From NCBI RefSeq assembly GCF_001518815.1, contig NZ_CP013987.1, forward strand, positions 3,804,501 through 3,868,500: a stretch of DNA of 64,000 nucleotides. Reading direction: 5' to 3'. Under the pieces are notes generated by a model. That model searched no databases and was not told the origin of the DNA. It saw only the letters and a list, made by a program, of their open reading frames with translations. A program made the position numbers and the translations under genes. Positions 51,138-59,115 of the stretch are shown here, one piece after another (the stretch's first letter is position 1; every line of letters starts with the position of its first letter). Source of the stretch: Pseudomonas oryzihabitans. Its GTDB lineage: Bacteria > Pseudomonadota > Gammaproteobacteria > Pseudomonadales > Pseudomonadaceae.

Positions 51138-52811
51138 CTAGGCAGCCGAGAACCGCTCGGGTCGGGCCAGCGCCGCGGGCAGCTCGGTCACGCCCTGCTC
51201 GCGGGCCTCGGCCAGCATGAAATTGGCCGCCTGCTCGGCGATCATCAGCGTCGGCGAACAGCTGTTGCCCGAGACCAGGGTCGGCATGATGGAGGCGTCG
51301 GCCACTCGAAGGCCCGGAATGCCATGCACCCGCAGGCGGGCATCCACCACGGCATCGGTGCCCTGGCCCATGCGACAGGTGCCGGAAGGATGGAAGATGG
51401 TGGTGCCGATGGCCCGCGCGGCCTGCTGCAACTCCGCCTCCGTCTGATAGGACGGGCCCGGCAGATACTCCTCGGGTCGATAGGCCGCCAGTGCCGGCGC
51501 GGCGGCGATGCGCCGGGTCAGGCGGATGGCGTCGGCGGCCACCTTGAGATCCTCCGGCGCGCTGAGGTAGCGCGGCTGGATCAGCGGCGCGGCCTGGAGG
51601 TCGGCGCTGCGGATGGCCACCTGGCCACGACTGGCCGGTCGCAGGTTGCACACCGAGGCGGTAAAGGCGGGAAAGCCGTGCAGCGGCTCGCCGAAGCGCT
51701 CCAGCGACAGCGGCTGCACGTGATACTGCAGATTGGCCGAAGGCTGCTCCGGATCGGAACGGGCGAAGGCGCCCAGTTGGCTTGGCGCCATGGCCAGGGG
51801 ACCACTGCGGCTCCAGAGATACTCCAGGCCCATGCCCAGCTTGCCCCAGAGACTGCCGGCCAGGGCATTGAGGGTCGGCACGCCATGCACCCGATAGATC
51901 AGGCGCAGTTGCAGGTGATCCTGCAGATTGCCGCCGACCCCTTCCAGTCGATGCTGGACACCGATGCCCAGCCCTTCGAGCAGGCCGCGCGGGCCGATAC
52001 CGGAACGCTGCAGCAGGGTCGGCGAGCCGATGGCGCCGGCGCAGAGCACGATCTCCCGGCGCGCCACCAGGCGCTGGGGCTCGGCCTGGCCCGGCAGGCG
52101 CGCCAGCACCGCCCGCGCCCTGCCCTCCTCCAGCAGTACCCGCTCCACCTGGACACCCGTCAGCACCTGCAGATTGGCGCGCTGGCGGATCGGCTTGAGA
52201 AAGGCCTTGGCCGCATTCCAGCGCACCCCATTGCGCTGATTGACCTGGAAATAGCCGCAGCCTTCGTTGTCGCCGGTGTTGAAGTCCTCTACCGGCTCGA
52301 TGCCAGTCTGGTCGGCGGCACTGCGAAAGGCGTCGAGCAGCGTCCAGTGCAGGCGCTGGCGCTCCACCCGCCACTCGCCCCCCGCGCCATGAAAGGTCGA
52401 GGCGCCATCGCAGTGATCTTCCATGCGCTTGAACAGCGGCAGCACGTCTTGCCAGCCCCACCCCGGATTACCGGCGGCGGCCCAGCCGTCATAGTCACGG
52501 GCTTGGCCACGCATGTAGATCATGCCGTTGATGGAGGAGCAGCCGCCCAGCACCCGACCGCGCGGATAATTGAGCGCCCGGCCGCCCAGGCCCGCTTCCA
52601 CCTCGGTCTTGAAGCACCAGTCGGTGCGCGGATTGCCGATGCAGAACAGGTAGCCGACCGGGATGTGGATCCAGGGATGGTTGTCGCGCCCGCCCGCTTC
52701 CAGCAGCAGTACGCGATGGGCCGGATCGGCGGACAGTCGATTGGCCAACAGGCAGCCGGCCGGACCGGCACCGACGATGATGAAGTCATATTCCGCAGCA
52801 GGACCGGGCAT
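51138..52811 (-). CDS. GMC-family FAD alcohol dehydrogenase
   Basis: A 557-residue GMC flavoprotein (choline/alcohol dehydrogenase type). FAD motif FIIVGAGPAGCLLANRLS; second motif GRVLGGCSSINGMIYMRGQ; GMC signature 2 GAIGSPTLLQRSGIGP. The catalytic His is His474 (IFHPSGTCRMG). At the position 44 residues later, where Asn (or His) usually completes the pair, there is Cys518 (SGNSCSPT). It oxidises a primary alcohol and passes electrons to the quinone pool or O2. Start 52811 (MPGPAAEYDF) has GAGG upstream. Divergent from a LysR gene that probably regulates it. Confidence 0.9.
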   Translation of the reverse strand: MPGPAAEYDFIIVGAGPAGCLLANRLSADPAHRVLLLEAGGRDNHPWIHIPVGYLFCIGNPRTDWCFKTEVEAGLGGRALNYPRGRVLGGCSSINGMIYMRGQARDYDGWAAAGNPGWGWQDVLPLFKRMEDHCDGASTFHGAGGEWRVERQRLHWTLLDAFRSAADQTGIEPVEDFNTGDNEGCGYFQVNQRNGVRWNAAKAFLKPIRQRANLQVLTGVQVERVLLEEGRARAVLARLPGQAEPQRLVARREIVLCAGAIGSPTLLQRSGIGPRGLLEGLGIGVQHRLEGVGGNLQDHLQLRLIYRVHGVPTLNALAGSLWGKLGMGLEYLWSRSGPLAMAPSQLGAFARSDPEQPSANLQYHVQPLSLERFGEPLHGFPAFTASVCNLRPASRGQVAIRSADLQAAPLIQPRYLSAPEDLKVAADAIRLTRRIAAAPALAAYRPEEYLPGPSYQTEAELQQAARAIGTTIFHPSGTCRMGQGTDAVVDARLRVHGIPGLRVADASIMPTLVSGNSCSPTLMIAEQAANFMLAEAREQGVTELPAALARPERFSAA

Positions 52812-52957
52812 GACGTTCCCTCGCTTTTTTGTTGTTGTGGTCCCTATCCTAGTGTCGTCATCCGCGAACAACAGTCGCAGAAAACGGGCAACGGCTGTGC
52901 ATTTCTGAACAGCGCCCAGCAAGCGGCCGGTCAGACAGGCACCGACGAGGAAAAAGG

Positions 52958-53860
52958 ATGTTCGATTGGAACGATCTGCGGGTTTTTCTGGAGGTCCAGC
53001 GCCATGGCCGCCTGCTCACCGCCGCTCGCAGCCTGGGCGTCAGTCATGCCACCGTCGCCCGTCACCTGGAGGCGCTGGAACGCGCCCTGGGCAGCCAGTT
53101 GCTGGTGCAGCAGGCCAGCGGCTATCAGCTCACCCCCGCCGGCCAGGCCCTGCTGGCGCATGCCCAGGCGATGGAAGAAGCCGCGCTGCTGGCCCAGGAG
53201 GCCGTGACCCAGAGGCTCAATCCGCTGGGCCAGGTACGGGTCGGGGTGACCGAAGGCCTGGGCACCGGCTTTCTCGCCCAGCGCCTGGGAGCGCTGCTGC
53301 GCGATTATCCGGGTCTGGAAGTGGAGCTGGTCTCGGTGCCGCGCTTCGTCAGCGTCACCAACCGCGAAGCGGACATCGCCATCACCCTGGAAAGGCCCAC
53401 CGCCGAAGGCCTGATCGGCCGGCGACTGACGCCCTATCGCCTGAGATTCTATGCCAGTCGCGCCTACCTGGATCGAGCACCGGCGCTGGATGCCGAAGCC
53501 GACCTCGGCGAACAGGCCTTCATCGGTTACGTCGACGACCTGCTGTACACTCGTGAACTGCAATTCATCCAGGGACTCTGCCCCGAACCGCGCATCGTCT
53601 TTCGCAGCACCAGCGTCATCGCCCAGCGCGAGGCCGCTTGTGCCGGCATCGGCATCGCGGTGTTGCCCTGCTACCTGGTGGGTCAGAAGACCCCCTTGGA
53701 AGGCGTGCTCCCGGAGCGGTCCTTCACCCGCGAGTACTGGATCTCGACCCACCGGGAGTTGCACCGCTCAGCGCGCCTGCGCGTGGTCTGGGATTTCCTG
53801 TTGCACCTCTGCGCGGCGGAGCGGAGCGTCCTGCTGGGCGATGAACGCCCGCTCCCCTAG
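52958..53860 (+). CDS. LysR family regulator divergent from GMC oxidoreductase
   Basis: A 300-residue LTTR with a C-terminal ligand domain. The HTH is WNDLRVFLEVQRHGRLLTAARSLGVSHATVARHLEALERALG. The 146-bp gap to the GMC gene contains TGTTGTT (52830-52836) and AACAACA (52867-52873), an inverted repeat that could be part of its binding region, though the arms are simple sequence. The likely target is the divergent GMC gene. The start is set by GAGGAAAAAGG. Confidence 0.92.
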   Translation: MFDWNDLRVFLEVQRHGRLLTAARSLGVSHATVARHLEALERALGSQLLVQQASGYQLTPAGQALLAHAQAMEEAALLAQEAVTQRLNPLGQVRVGVTEGLGTGFLAQRLGALLRDYPGLEVELVSVPRFVSVTNREADIAITLERPTAEGLIGRRLTPYRLRFYASRAYLDRAPALDAEADLGEQAFIGYVDDLLYTRELQFIQGLCPEPRIVFRSTSVIAQREAACAGIGIAVLPCYLVGQKTPLEGVLPERSFTREYWISTHRELHRSARLRVVWDFLLHLCAAERSVLLGDERPLP

Positions 53861-53863
53861 CCG

Positions 53864-54565
53864 TCAGACCGCCGCGGCCTCACGTTCCAGTTCGGTCCGC
53901 AGGCCTGGTTCCAGGCGCAGCTGACGCGCCAGTTCGTCCAGGTAAGCCTTTTCCATGTACTGCTGATCGTCGATCAGCATCAGGCTGGCCAGGTACATCT
54001 CGGCGGCCATCTCCGGTGTTTCGGCTGCCGCGGCGACCTTGGCCGGATCCAGCGGTTGTTCCAGTTCCCGCTGCAACCAGCTGCGCAGCTCGGGATCGTC
54101 ATCCACCTTAGCCATCTCGGCCTCGATGGCCTGGCGCTCCTGGTCATCGACATGACCATCGGCCTTGGCTGCCGCGATCAGTGCGATGAGTACCGCCCGG
54201 CCATGGGCCTCGGCTTCGTGCTCTGGCACCCGATCCACGGTGCGAGGCTCGGCGGTCTGCGTACCCTGCGCCTGATTGGCTTGCCAGGACTGATAGGCCT
54301 TGTAGGCAGCCATGCCAAGTGCCGCCAGCCCGCCGTAGCCAATGGCCTTGCCGCCCAGGCCACGGCCGCGCTTGCTGCCCAGCAGGGCCGTCAGGGCGCC
54401 GGCGGCCAACCCGCTGCTACCCAAGCCCGAGAGCAGGCCGCCCAAGGGGTCCTTGCCCGACGACGGCGTACCGGCACCCGGCCGCGTGGTCGACTGGCCG
54501 GTCTTCTTGGCCAGGGCCTGCTGGCCGGCCCTGAGCAACTGATCGAGCAAACCGCGGGTATTCAT
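53864..54565 (-). CDS. DUF533 / YebE-type TerB-like protein
   Basis: A 233-residue protein. The N-terminal half is low-complexity Gly/Ala/Ser with a glycine-rich hydrophobic stretch (GLLSGLGSSGLAAGALTALLGS, then GGLAALGMAAYKAYQSW) that may insert in or touch the inner membrane. The C-terminal half is a TerB-like helical domain (AVLIALIAAAKADGHVDDQERQAI...; EMYLASLMLIDDQQYMEKAYLDELARQL), with an acidic metal-binding-like DGHVDDQE loop. YebE of E. coli is envelope-stress inducible; role unknown. Start 54565 (MNTRGLLDQLL) is the family opening. Confidence 0.87.
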   Translation of the reverse strand: MNTRGLLDQLLRAGQQALAKKTGQSTTRPGAGTPSSGKDPLGGLLSGLGSSGLAAGALTALLGSKRGRGLGGKAIGYGGLAALGMAAYKAYQSWQANQAQGTQTAEPRTVDRVPEHEAEAHGRAVLIALIAAAKADGHVDDQERQAIEAEMAKVDDDPELRSWLQRELEQPLDPAKVAAAAETPEMAAEMYLASLMLIDDQQYMEKAYLDELARQLRLEPGLRTELEREAAAV

Positions 54566-54757
54566 GGACAACCTCCACAAGAGACAGGGTTCAGGCTGTT
54601 GTGACCGCTCCCCTCGCCCTCCGGCTCCCGGCACCTGCTTACCGGATGTTGCAATCTCGAGGCCCGCATCGACCTGGTCGATACAAAATATTTCTGACTG
54701 ACAGTTGCACTGGGCGCTACTCTTGCATCTTCCCCTTGCAGTTGCCGGAGACACCCC

Positions 54758-55228
54758 ATGCGTTCGCGTCTGGCTGTGCTGTTCGCGCTTTCGCTCGCCC
54801 TCACCGCCGGCCAGGTTCAGGCCGCCGCCGAGGACGCCCGCCTCATCGCCAATCGCTATCTCGATGCCTGGAACGATCACGACGCCGAGGCCGCCAGCGC
54901 GCTGCTCGATCCCAAGGTGCAGTATTTCGACAGTGGTGCTGCCACCACCGAGACCAGCCGCACCCAGGCCCGTGACCGCATCGTCAAGGTCACACTCAAG
55001 GCCGTGCCCGATCTGGAGGTGAAGATGGTGCACAAGCCGGTGATCGGTCCGCGCAGCATCGCCTTCGAATGGGAACTGACCGGCAACCGCGTTACCGCCA
55101 CTGGCAAGCAGCCGGTGAAGATTCGCGGCGCCAGCATCATGAAGATCCGCGACGGCCGCATCTGGTACCTGGGCGACTACTACGACAGCGACGCGCTGGA
55201 AGCCCTGCTGCGACCGGTCAAGCCCTGA
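54758..55228 (+). CDS. Secreted NTF2-like (SnoaL-type) protein
   Basis: A 156-residue protein with a signal peptide (MRSRLAVLFALSLALTAGQVQA) and a single NTF2-like/SnoaL cone-shaped domain: RLIANRYLDAWNDHDAEAASALLDP, then VQYFDSG, VKMVHKPVIGPRSIAFEWELTG, ending GASIMKIRDGRIWYLGDYYD. Proteins of this sort may bind or isomerise a small ligand in the periplasm, but the pocket cannot be read here. It diverges from the DUF533 gene and converges with the old yellow enzyme gene; a terminator follows. Confidence 0.87.
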   Translation: MRSRLAVLFALSLALTAGQVQAAAEDARLIANRYLDAWNDHDAEAASALLDPKVQYFDSGAATTETSRTQARDRIVKVTLKAVPDLEVKMVHKPVIGPRSIAFEWELTGNRVTATGKQPVKIRGASIMKIRDGRIWYLGDYYDSDALEALLRPVKP

Positions 55229-55232
55229 GGCA

Positions 55233-55261
55233 GGCAGCCATCCGAATGGGTGGCCGCCTTT
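55233..55261 (+). terminator. Intrinsic terminator after NTF2-like gene
   Basis: GGCAGCCATCC-GAAT-GGGTGGCCGCC: ten of eleven positions pair, followed by TTTCGG. It sits between two convergent genes and directly follows the NTF2-like stop. Confidence 0.65.
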
Positions 55262-55265
55262 CGGT

Positions 55266-56369
55266 CTACTCCGCGCCGAACGGCTTGCGCAGTGGCGTAT
55301 CCCGGTGCGCGGCACGCACGTACTGCGGCGGCCAGGAAACCTTTTCGCGCAGGGACTCGGCAGCGTTGAGCGGCCAGTAGGGATCGCGCAGCAGTTCGCG
55401 TGCCAACAGCACCAGATCGGCCTGCCCGGTACGCAGCACGTGCTCGGCCTGGGCCGCATCGGTGATCATGCCCACCGCGCCACTGGGGATGTCGGCTTCC
55501 TTGCGTACCCGCTCGGCGAACTGGGTCTGGTAGCCGGGCCCGGTAGGAATGTCCGCCTGGGCGGCGGTGCCACCGGAGGAGACGTCGATCAGGTCGACGC
55601 CTAGCGTCTTCAGCCGGCGTGCCAGCTCCACCGTCTCGTCGACATCCCAACCGTCTTCTACCCAGTCAGTGGCGGAAACCCGCACGAACAACGGCAACTC
55701 TTCCGGCCAGACCGCGCGTACATCGGCGGTGACTTCCAGCAACAGGCGAATGCGATTCTCGAAATTGCCGCCGTAATCGTCCTCGCGGCGATTGGAGAGC
55801 GGCGAGAGGAACTGGTGCAGCAGATAGCCGTGGGCGGCATGGACCTCGGCGACCTTGAAGCCGGCCGCCAGGGCGCGCTCGGCGGTCTCCACGAAGGCCC
55901 GGCGGACGCTGGCGATATCATCGCGATCCATGGCCGTGGGCCGGGTGTGCTGCGGATCGAAGGCGATGGCCGAAGGCGCCACCGGCACCCAGCCGCCCTC
56001 GGCGATGGGCACGCTGCCGTGCTTGCCGAGCCAGGGCTGCCAGGTACTGGCCTTGCGCCCGGCGTGGGCCAGCTGGATGCCGGCGACGCTGCCCTGGCCT
56101 TCGATGAACTGGGTGATGCGCCGCAGGGGCTCGATCTGCTCATCCTTCCACAGGCCCAGGTCCTGGGGCGTGATGCGCCCGTCGGCGGTGACCGCGGTGG
56201 CTTCGAAGATCACCAGACCGGCGCCACCGGTGGCGCGGCTGCCGAGGTGGACCAGATGCCAGTCGTTGGCGAAGCCGTCTTCGCTGGAGTACTGGCACAT
56301 CGGGGAGACCACCACGCGATTGGGCAGGGTCAGCTGACGCAGGGTCAGGGGCTGGAACAGGAGACTCAT
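55266..56369 (-). CDS. Old yellow enzyme-type ene reductase (YqjM/XenA class)
   Basis: A 367-residue FMN TIM-barrel protein. The N terminus LRQLTLPNRVVVSPMCQYSSEDG has the redox-tuning Cys of the YqjM/XenA class; substrate-binding pair in QLAHAGRKAS; and active-site VHAAHGYLLHQFLSPLSNRR. It reduces activated C=C bonds or nitro compounds with NAD(P)H; Pseudomonas XenA is a known example, but similarity looks closer to the YqjM subgroup. Solo gene; the upstream space contains the MITE-like repeat at 56441. Confidence 0.92.
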   Translation of the reverse strand: MSLLFQPLTLRQLTLPNRVVVSPMCQYSSEDGFANDWHLVHLGSRATGGAGLVIFEATAVTADGRITPQDLGLWKDEQIEPLRRITQFIEGQGSVAGIQLAHAGRKASTWQPWLGKHGSVPIAEGGWVPVAPSAIAFDPQHTRPTAMDRDDIASVRRAFVETAERALAAGFKVAEVHAAHGYLLHQFLSPLSNRREDDYGGNFENRIRLLLEVTADVRAVWPEELPLFVRVSATDWVEDGWDVDETVELARRLKTLGVDLIDVSSGGTAAQADIPTGPGYQTQFAERVRKEADIPSGAVGMITDAAQAEHVLRTGQADLVLLARELLRDPYWPLNAAESLREKVSWPPQYVRAAHRDTPLRKPFGAE

Positions 56370-56440
56370 GGCGGACCTCGTCTAGTCGGGATTCACGGCA
56401 TTGGAGTACGCCCGACCAGAATAGATCGCCGATCCGACAG

Positions 56441-56671
56441 GGCTCGTCTGAAAAGTCGCCGAGCTAAGGTCAGGCAAGGCGCAACGACCAACGGGAGTAA
56501 CGGCCAACGGCTGGCCCGGAGGGTGAGCGCCAGCGAATCAAATCAGCGAGGAAGCGGATCGGACTCGCGCTCGAGTTTACGAGTGGTAGATGAGCATTCC
56601 GATCGGACTGGCGAACCAGCTGATTTTTAACGCAGCATCACCGAGCGCAGGCACCTTTCAAACGAGACCTA
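56441..56671. mobile_element. MITE-like element A (about 230 bp)
   Basis: The left end reads CTCGTCTGAAAAGTCGCC, and the right end, on the opposite strand, CTCGTTTGAAAGGTGCC: 15 of 18 positions agree, which is a terminal inverted repeat. The inside has no ORF. It fills the gap upstream of the old yellow enzyme gene, and its right end overlaps the recJ stop codon (TAG, 56669-56671). The size and ends suit a non-autonomous element, but no target-site duplication is obvious. Confidence 0.55.
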
Positions 56672-58390
56672 ACGCGGCGCCAGGTGCACCACCAGCAGTT
56701 GCACGCTCTCGTTGCCGCGAAACTCGTTCACGTCCAGCCGATAGGCCAGCTCGGCCCAGCGGATGTTGGGATCGGGCCAAGTGTCGCGGTCGATGTTGAA
56801 GGCGATGCCGTCCAGCTCCGGGCCACCCTGCTCGCTGCGCAGGGTCAGCTTGAGATGGCGCTCCTTGAGCAGACGCTGGGAGAGGATCTCGAAGGTGCCG
56901 TGGAACAGCGGCTCGGGAAACTGCTGGCCCCAGGGACCGGCCTGACGCAGGGCCTGGGCCAGGTTGAGCTGGAACTCGGCAGGAGCGAGGCAGCCGTCGG
57001 TCTGCAGTCGCCCGCTGAGGTCGTCGGCTTGCAGGTGGCGCCGCACCTCGGCGTCGAAGGCGGCGGCAAAGGTCTCGTAGTGCGCCTGGGGCAGGCTGAG
57101 GCCGGCGGCCATGGCGTGACCACCGAACTTGGTGATCAGTCCCGGATGGCGGGTCGCCACAGCGTCCAGGGCATCGCGGATGTGCAACCCGGCCACCGAA
57201 CGCGCCGAACCCTTGAGCATGCCGGTGCCGCTGCCGTCATCGGCAAAGGCCAGCGCGGGGCGGTGATACTTTTCCTTGAGGCGCGAGGCGAGGATACCGA
57301 TCACGCCCTGGTGCCATTCTGGATCGAACAGGCAGAGACCGAAGGGCAGATTGTCTTCCGGCAATTCCTTGAGCTGCTTGAGCGCTTCGCGCTGCATGCC
57401 CTGCTCGATGCTCTTGCGGTCCTTGTTGAAGTCGTCCAGTTGCTGGGCGTATTCCTGCGCCAGCTGCGGGTCTTCGCAGAGCAGCAACTCGATGCCGATG
57501 GACATGTCGTCCAGGCGACCGGCCGCATTGAGGCGCGGCCCGAGGATGAAACCGAGATCGCTGGAGGCCACCTTGCCCGGTTGGCGCCCGGCCACTTCCA
57601 GCAGTGCCTTGAGCCCCGGCCGTGCCCGGCCGGCGCGGATCCGCATCAGCCCCTGGTGCACCAGGATGCGGTTGTTGGCATCCAGCGGCACCACGTCGGC
57701 GACGCTACCCAGGGCCACCAGATCCAGCAACTCGGCCAGATTGGGCTCGGCCAGGCCCTGACGGGCGAACCAGCCGCTCTCGCGCAGGCGGCTGCGCAGG
57801 GCCAGCATCACATAGAAGATCACCCCGACCCCGGCGATGCACTTGCTGGGAAAGGCGCAGGCCGGCTGGTTGGGATTGACGATGGCGTCAGCGGCGGGCA
57901 ATTCGGCGCCCGGCAGGTGGTGGTCGGTGATGACCACCTGCAGCCCGGCCGCCTTGGCCACGGCCACCCCATCCAGGCTGGAGATGCCGTTGTCGACGGT
58001 GAGCAGCACCTCGGGTTCGCGCTGCAGGGCCACGGCGACGATCTCGGGCGTCAGGCCATAGCCGTATTCGAAACGATTGGGTACCAGGTAGTCGACCCAG
58101 GCGGCGCCCAGCCGGCGCAGGGCCAGCACGCCCACGGCGCTGGCGGTGGCGCCATCGGCGTCGAAATCGCCGACGATGAGGATGCGGCGGCGCTCTTCCA
58201 GGGCGCGGGCCAGCAGCTCCACCGCCGCCTCGATGCCCTTGAGCTGGTGATAGGGCACCAGCCGCGCCAGGCCCTTGTCCAGTTCTTCCGGCTGGGTCAC
58301 GCCGCGCGCGGCATAGAGCCGGGTGAGCAGCGGCGGCAGGTCGCCCAGGTCGGGCAACACCGCCGGCAGCGGGCGAGGCTCCAGGCGCAT
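56669..58390 (-). CDS. recJ: Single-stranded-DNA-specific exonuclease RecJ
   Basis: A 573-residue 5'-3' ssDNA exonuclease for recombination and mismatch repair. DHH-phosphoesterase motifs are seen in ILIVGDFDADGATAS (motif I), TVDNGISS (II) and VITDHHLPGAELP (III, DHH); DHHA1 motif in FGGHAMAAGLSL. Start 58390 (MRLEPRPLP) overlaps the yaeQ stop by one base (TGATG). Length is normal. The 3' end touches the MITE-like element. Confidence 0.97.
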   Translation of the reverse strand: MRLEPRPLPAVLPDLGDLPPLLTRLYAARGVTQPEELDKGLARLVPYHQLKGIEAAVELLARALEERRRILIVGDFDADGATASAVGVLALRRLGAAWVDYLVPNRFEYGYGLTPEIVAVALQREPEVLLTVDNGISSLDGVAVAKAAGLQVVITDHHLPGAELPAADAIVNPNQPACAFPSKCIAGVGVIFYVMLALRSRLRESGWFARQGLAEPNLAELLDLVALGSVADVVPLDANNRILVHQGLMRIRAGRARPGLKALLEVAGRQPGKVASSDLGFILGPRLNAAGRLDDMSIGIELLLCEDPQLAQEYAQQLDDFNKDRKSIEQGMQREALKQLKELPEDNLPFGLCLFDPEWHQGVIGILASRLKEKYHRPALAFADDGSGTGMLKGSARSVAGLHIRDALDAVATRHPGLITKFGGHAMAAGLSLPQAHYETFAAAFDAEVRRHLQADDLSGRLQTDGCLAPAEFQLNLAQALRQAGPWGQQFPEPLFHGTFEILSQRLLKERHLKLTLRSEQGGPELDGIAFNIDRDTWPDPNIRWAELAYRLDVNEFRGNESVQLLVVHLAPR

Positions 58391-58929
58391 CAACGCTCGC
58401 CCAGCAGCCATTCCAGCTGCAGTTCGTGCTGGCCACGGTCGTCGGTGACGAACAGGGTGCCTTCGCTGATCATCACCTGCCAAGCGATGCTACGCGGCAG
58501 ATCGCGGGCCAGCTCGGCCAGGGGCTCGGCGGGTACGGCGGCGATGTGCAGGTTCTTCAGCGTCCTGACCGCATCCACCACCTTGGTCTGCCAGACACGC
58601 AGGTTGCCATAGGCCAGCAGGCTGGTACGTTCGGTGCGACGGCTGCACCAGGTCAGGCGCTCGGCATCGGGCTGCCCGACCTCGATCCAGTGCAGTACCC
58701 GACCATCGAGACTCTTCTCCCACAGCGCCGGCTCGTCGACATCGGACAGGCCGCGCCCAAAGGCCAGCTGCTCGTTGTACCAGAGCGCAAAGGCCAACAA
58801 CCGTACCACCAGCCGCTCCTCGGTCTCGGAGGGATGCCGCGCCACGGTCAGGCGCAGATTCTCGTAGACCCCACGATCCAGATCGGTGAGGTTGAGTTCG
58901 ACTTTGTAGGGCGTGGCTTGCAGAGCCAT
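58390..58929 (-). CDS. yaeQ: YaeQ family protein
   Basis: A 179-residue protein of the YaeQ family (PD-(D/E)XK-like fold): MALQATPYKVELNLTDLDRG, RHPSETEERLVVRLLAFALWY, and WIEVGQPDAERL carry the conserved residues. YaeQ was proposed to affect haemolysin expression, with no settled mechanism. It precedes recJ with a one-base stop/start overlap. Upstream lies a pair of GTAGGTTGGG hairpins. Confidence 0.92.
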   Translation of the reverse strand: MALQATPYKVELNLTDLDRGVYENLRLTVARHPSETEERLVVRLLAFALWYNEQLAFGRGLSDVDEPALWEKSLDGRVLHWIEVGQPDAERLTWCSRRTERTSLLAYGNLRVWQTKVVDAVRTLKNLHIAAVPAEPLAELARDLPRSIAWQVMISEGTLFVTDDRGQHELQLEWLLGER

Positions 58930-58999
58930 GGGCGGGTCACCGGCAGGGAAAGCCGGGCATTGTACCGGAAAAGGCCGCGGGACTTGGGACCGTGGATCC

Positions 59000-59092
59000 G
59001 TAGGTTGGGCTGAGCGCAGCGAAGCCCAACAAAGACGATTCGCGTCCGACTTTGTTGGGCTTCGACGATGGGGCCGTCTCTGCCCAACCTAC
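59000..59092. repeat. GTAGGTTGGG-family a/b hairpin pair
   Basis: Unit a in plus sense from GTAG 59000 (GTTGGGCTGAGCGCAGCGA then AGCCCAAC) and unit b in minus sense ending at CTAC 59089-59092. Between them GAAGCCCAACAAAG is the exact complement of CTTTGTTGGGCTTC, giving an extra 14-bp stem. It fills the gap between thrC and yaeQ. Confidence 0.75.
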
Positions 59093-59115
59093 GGTCATAG
59101 GTTGGGCAAACTACC

